The translations under genes were made by a program, and so were the position numbers. 32,931 nucleotides of DNA from a virus: positions 1-32,931 of IMG/VR virus record IMGVR_UViG_3300021364_000094. One strand, given 5' to 3'. Within the stretch, counting starts at the first letter, position 1, and the number at the start of each line of letters is the position of its first letter. The notes under the pieces are model-generated. The model made no database searches. It was not told where the DNA came from and saw nothing but the letters and a program-made list of their open reading frames with translations. Positions 32,401 through 32,931 of the stretch are shown here, in pieces.

Positions 32401-32931
32401 TCTGATGGTAAGTTTGGATTTGGAACTAATAATCCGCAAGGAACTGTACATATTTCATCAGGAACTTCTGGAGATGCAACGTTAATTCTTGAAGCAGATA
32501 CTGACAATGATCAAGAAGCAGACAATCCATATATTGTGTTTAGGCAAGATGGTGGTGTTAGTGCCTCTGCGATAGGACATGGTGTAGATTCTGGAGTTGA
32601 TGGTAATGGATTGACCATAGCAAATTCAATTTCTAGTGGATTTATATCTTTTGCTACAGGAACTACAAATGGTTATACAAACGCGACAGAAAAACTTCGT
32701 ATAACTTCTGATGGTTCGGTCGGAATCGGAACTGATAATCCAGACACACTTCTGCACTTACAGTCTAATAATCCTATCCTTAAAATTACAGATGCTAATC
32801 AAGCAACAGATAATAAGAGTTGGAACATTGGTGCCGGACAACCTCAAATATTAAGAATTCAAGCAATTAATGATTCCGGTACAGGTGGTGGAAAACTATT
32901 TGATTTTTATAGAGATGGTACTCAGGTTGAA
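29479..32931 (+). CDS. Repetitive tail fiber protein, partial (3' end outside window)
   Basis: An uninterrupted frame from ATG at 29479 runs to the last base, giving 1151 codons without a stop. The product starts MAKYLSNRVRTFDIGITSIT. Two repeat families are visible. Four units of 92-109 residues start at residues 108, 200, 309 and 402 with motifs such as VELYYDNSKKFETTATG, often followed by 'LGDxxELRxGDxxDLxIxHD'. Then 'EKLRITSDGxVGIGTxNP' units start at residues 720, 821, 969 and 1071. Residues about 471-530 match a module in the 561-residue fiber. This is the usual build of marine-phage long fibers, often ending in an S74-type self-cleaving chaperone; that end lies outside the window. Confidence 0.9.
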   Translation, partial: MAKYLSNRVRTFDIGITSITESDVVLNVIGNSTFTGATTFQGDVRITDDDKLRFGTSSGGILQIYTNGTNSFFKQTSGDLKYELADQFVVQKDSGDEPIAVFTADGSVELYYDNSKKFETTATGATLTGTLIADGVDLGDDEEIRLGDGNDLQIYHDSNFNNGIIKESGSGNLLLGGNDIFFRDSALSELYARFIRNGAVELYYDDAKKFDTTASGIDVTGLTETDTLNVSGVSTFQDNVTFADSVRADFGNDQDLRIVHIANQNWIQNYTGNFNINQNSDDSDITFRSDDGSDGLADYINIDGSTGEVVLYHYGTQKLATKSGGIDVTGLTETDTLRVSGVSTFQDNVQLGDNDELRIGDSDDLKIFHDGNANYIVGNNGTLNLKSDSYAYLKAFNTDGKVQIYHGNSVKLETTSTGADLTGSLRASTSLVTTTDGTGITITNNTIEGPTTLTIDPAAVGDNTGTVVIAGNLQIDGTTTTVNSTTMSVDDKNLELGTGAANDAAADGGGITIVSGDGNKTFQFEATGDNLGSSENLNLANTKEYKINNTSVLSATTLGSGVTSSSLTSVGTLNGLTVDGDLLISDKITHLGDTNTAIRFPANDTIRLSTSGSSRLDVTQNGYILLGTTSEPSGGDAHAQNAKLLIQGRIGNTSDSGRINLQRGSSASNGSSIGSISFTDNSNNAFSRIETFADATPGNASFPGRIVFSTTNDEATTPTEKLRITNDGQVSIGADLSQSTSAKLTVEGSATSSNLNQTLVVRDSNTNDAVGNGGFIGLAGFVNNVPRTFAGIRGLKSSSGTSFNGGLAFYTRQNAVADLDEKLRITSAGLVGIGIGNPSAKLHVSGGDLYVNSLDGSEVDIKLGIHATHSNFGVIKNVRASDSQNYLSFNIHQSGTLYEALQIHYDEGVYVRGNGSYDTTAYTGNVAHVLFGDQERQFADLVAESESTSSALGSLVFKTKGSVGLFPQERLRITSDGKFGFGTNNPQGTVHISSGTSGDATLILEADTDNDQEADNPYIVFRQDGGVSASAIGHGVDSGVDGNGLTIANSISSGFISFATGTTNGYTNATEKLRITSDGSVGIGTDNPDTLLHLQSNNPILKITDANQATDNKSWNIGAGQPQILRIQAINDSGTGGGKLFDFYRDGTQVE
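30124..30525 (+). repeat. Pair of 75-nt direct repeats inside the fiber gene
   Basis: Positions 30124-30198 and 30451-30525 are 69 of 75 bases identical and 327 nt (109 codons) apart. Both encode GIDVTGLTETDTL followed by VSGVSTFQDNV with one changed residue (Asn to Arg). The substitutions are mostly silent. The pair marks a recent duplication, or a gene-conversion tract, within the fiber repeats. Confidence 0.9.
31636..32715 (+). repeat. Four EKLRITSDG repeats in the fiber gene
   Basis: The sequence GAAAAACTTCGTATAACT or a one-base variant recurs in frame at 31636, 31939, 32383 and 32689, so the spacing is 303, 444 and 306 nt. Each copy encodes E(K/R)LRIT followed by a short turn and a strand ending (V/F)xIG or GFG. 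The near identity of codons across copies is stronger than protein conservation needs. Confidence 0.88.

Noticed and set aside
29800-32715. Regular repeats considered as a CRISPR array.
   Set aside because: They are in frame, 92-148 codons apart, and part of one open protein-coding frame.

Overview
The window is an AT-rich stretch of a T4-like myovirus genome, almost entirely coding and with every credible gene on the + strand. Recognisable T4 baseplate proteins (gp25, gp6, a gp7-like protein, gp8), a PAAR spike tip, a DUF4815-type protein and marine-phage fiber repeats point to a marine T4-like phage. The two small proteins at 2813-3117 look to me like ones carried by cyanobacterial (Synechococcus/Prochlorococcus) myophages. 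The host is therefore an inference; a phage of another marine bacterium is not excluded.

Layout. (1) 1-2758: a 74-aa acidic protein, two related unknown structural proteins (455 and 249 aa) and a PAAR protein, all tightly packed. (2) 2755-3822: a consensus sigma70 promoter (TTGACA-N17-TATACT) overlaps the PAAR stop codon. It precedes small genes: a 49-aa basic protein, a 52-aa protein with a TTG start and a 168-aa protein, joined by 3-4 nt overlaps. A late-promoter-like site and a 47-aa GTG-start gene follow. (3) 3834-23407: the baseplate wedge block gp25, gp6, a giant 3209-aa gp7-like protein, gp8 and a 2071-aa DUF4815 protein. (4) 23389-29477: small structural proteins and two fiber-like proteins (561 and 960 aa) with short coiled-coil or beta-sandwich proteins between them. 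(5) 29479 to the end: a repetitive tail fiber gene still open at the window edge (1151 codons seen).

The genes build the contractile-tail baseplate. PAAR tips the central spike, gp25/gp6/gp7/gp8 form the wedges, and the proteins after gp8 probably occupy the place of T4 gp9-gp12 and the fibers that touch the cell. I could not recognise homologs of T4 gp9, gp10, gp11 or gp12 by sequence. Regulation looks like T4-type late transcription: TAAATA-type motifs lie just upstream of several structural genes, often overlapping the previous stop codon. One sigma70-like promoter serves the small-gene island.

The most interesting structures are the early-type island inside late genes, the recurring gene junctions in the fiber region (shared protein ends, late motif, shared starts), a glycine-rich 'GGxGY' repeat spread over three different baseplate/fiber proteins, and a gp7-like protein whose two recognisable parts are separated by about 1,700 residues. 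I saw no tRNA, rRNA, CRISPR array, insertion sequence or gene-free stretch over 300 bases.
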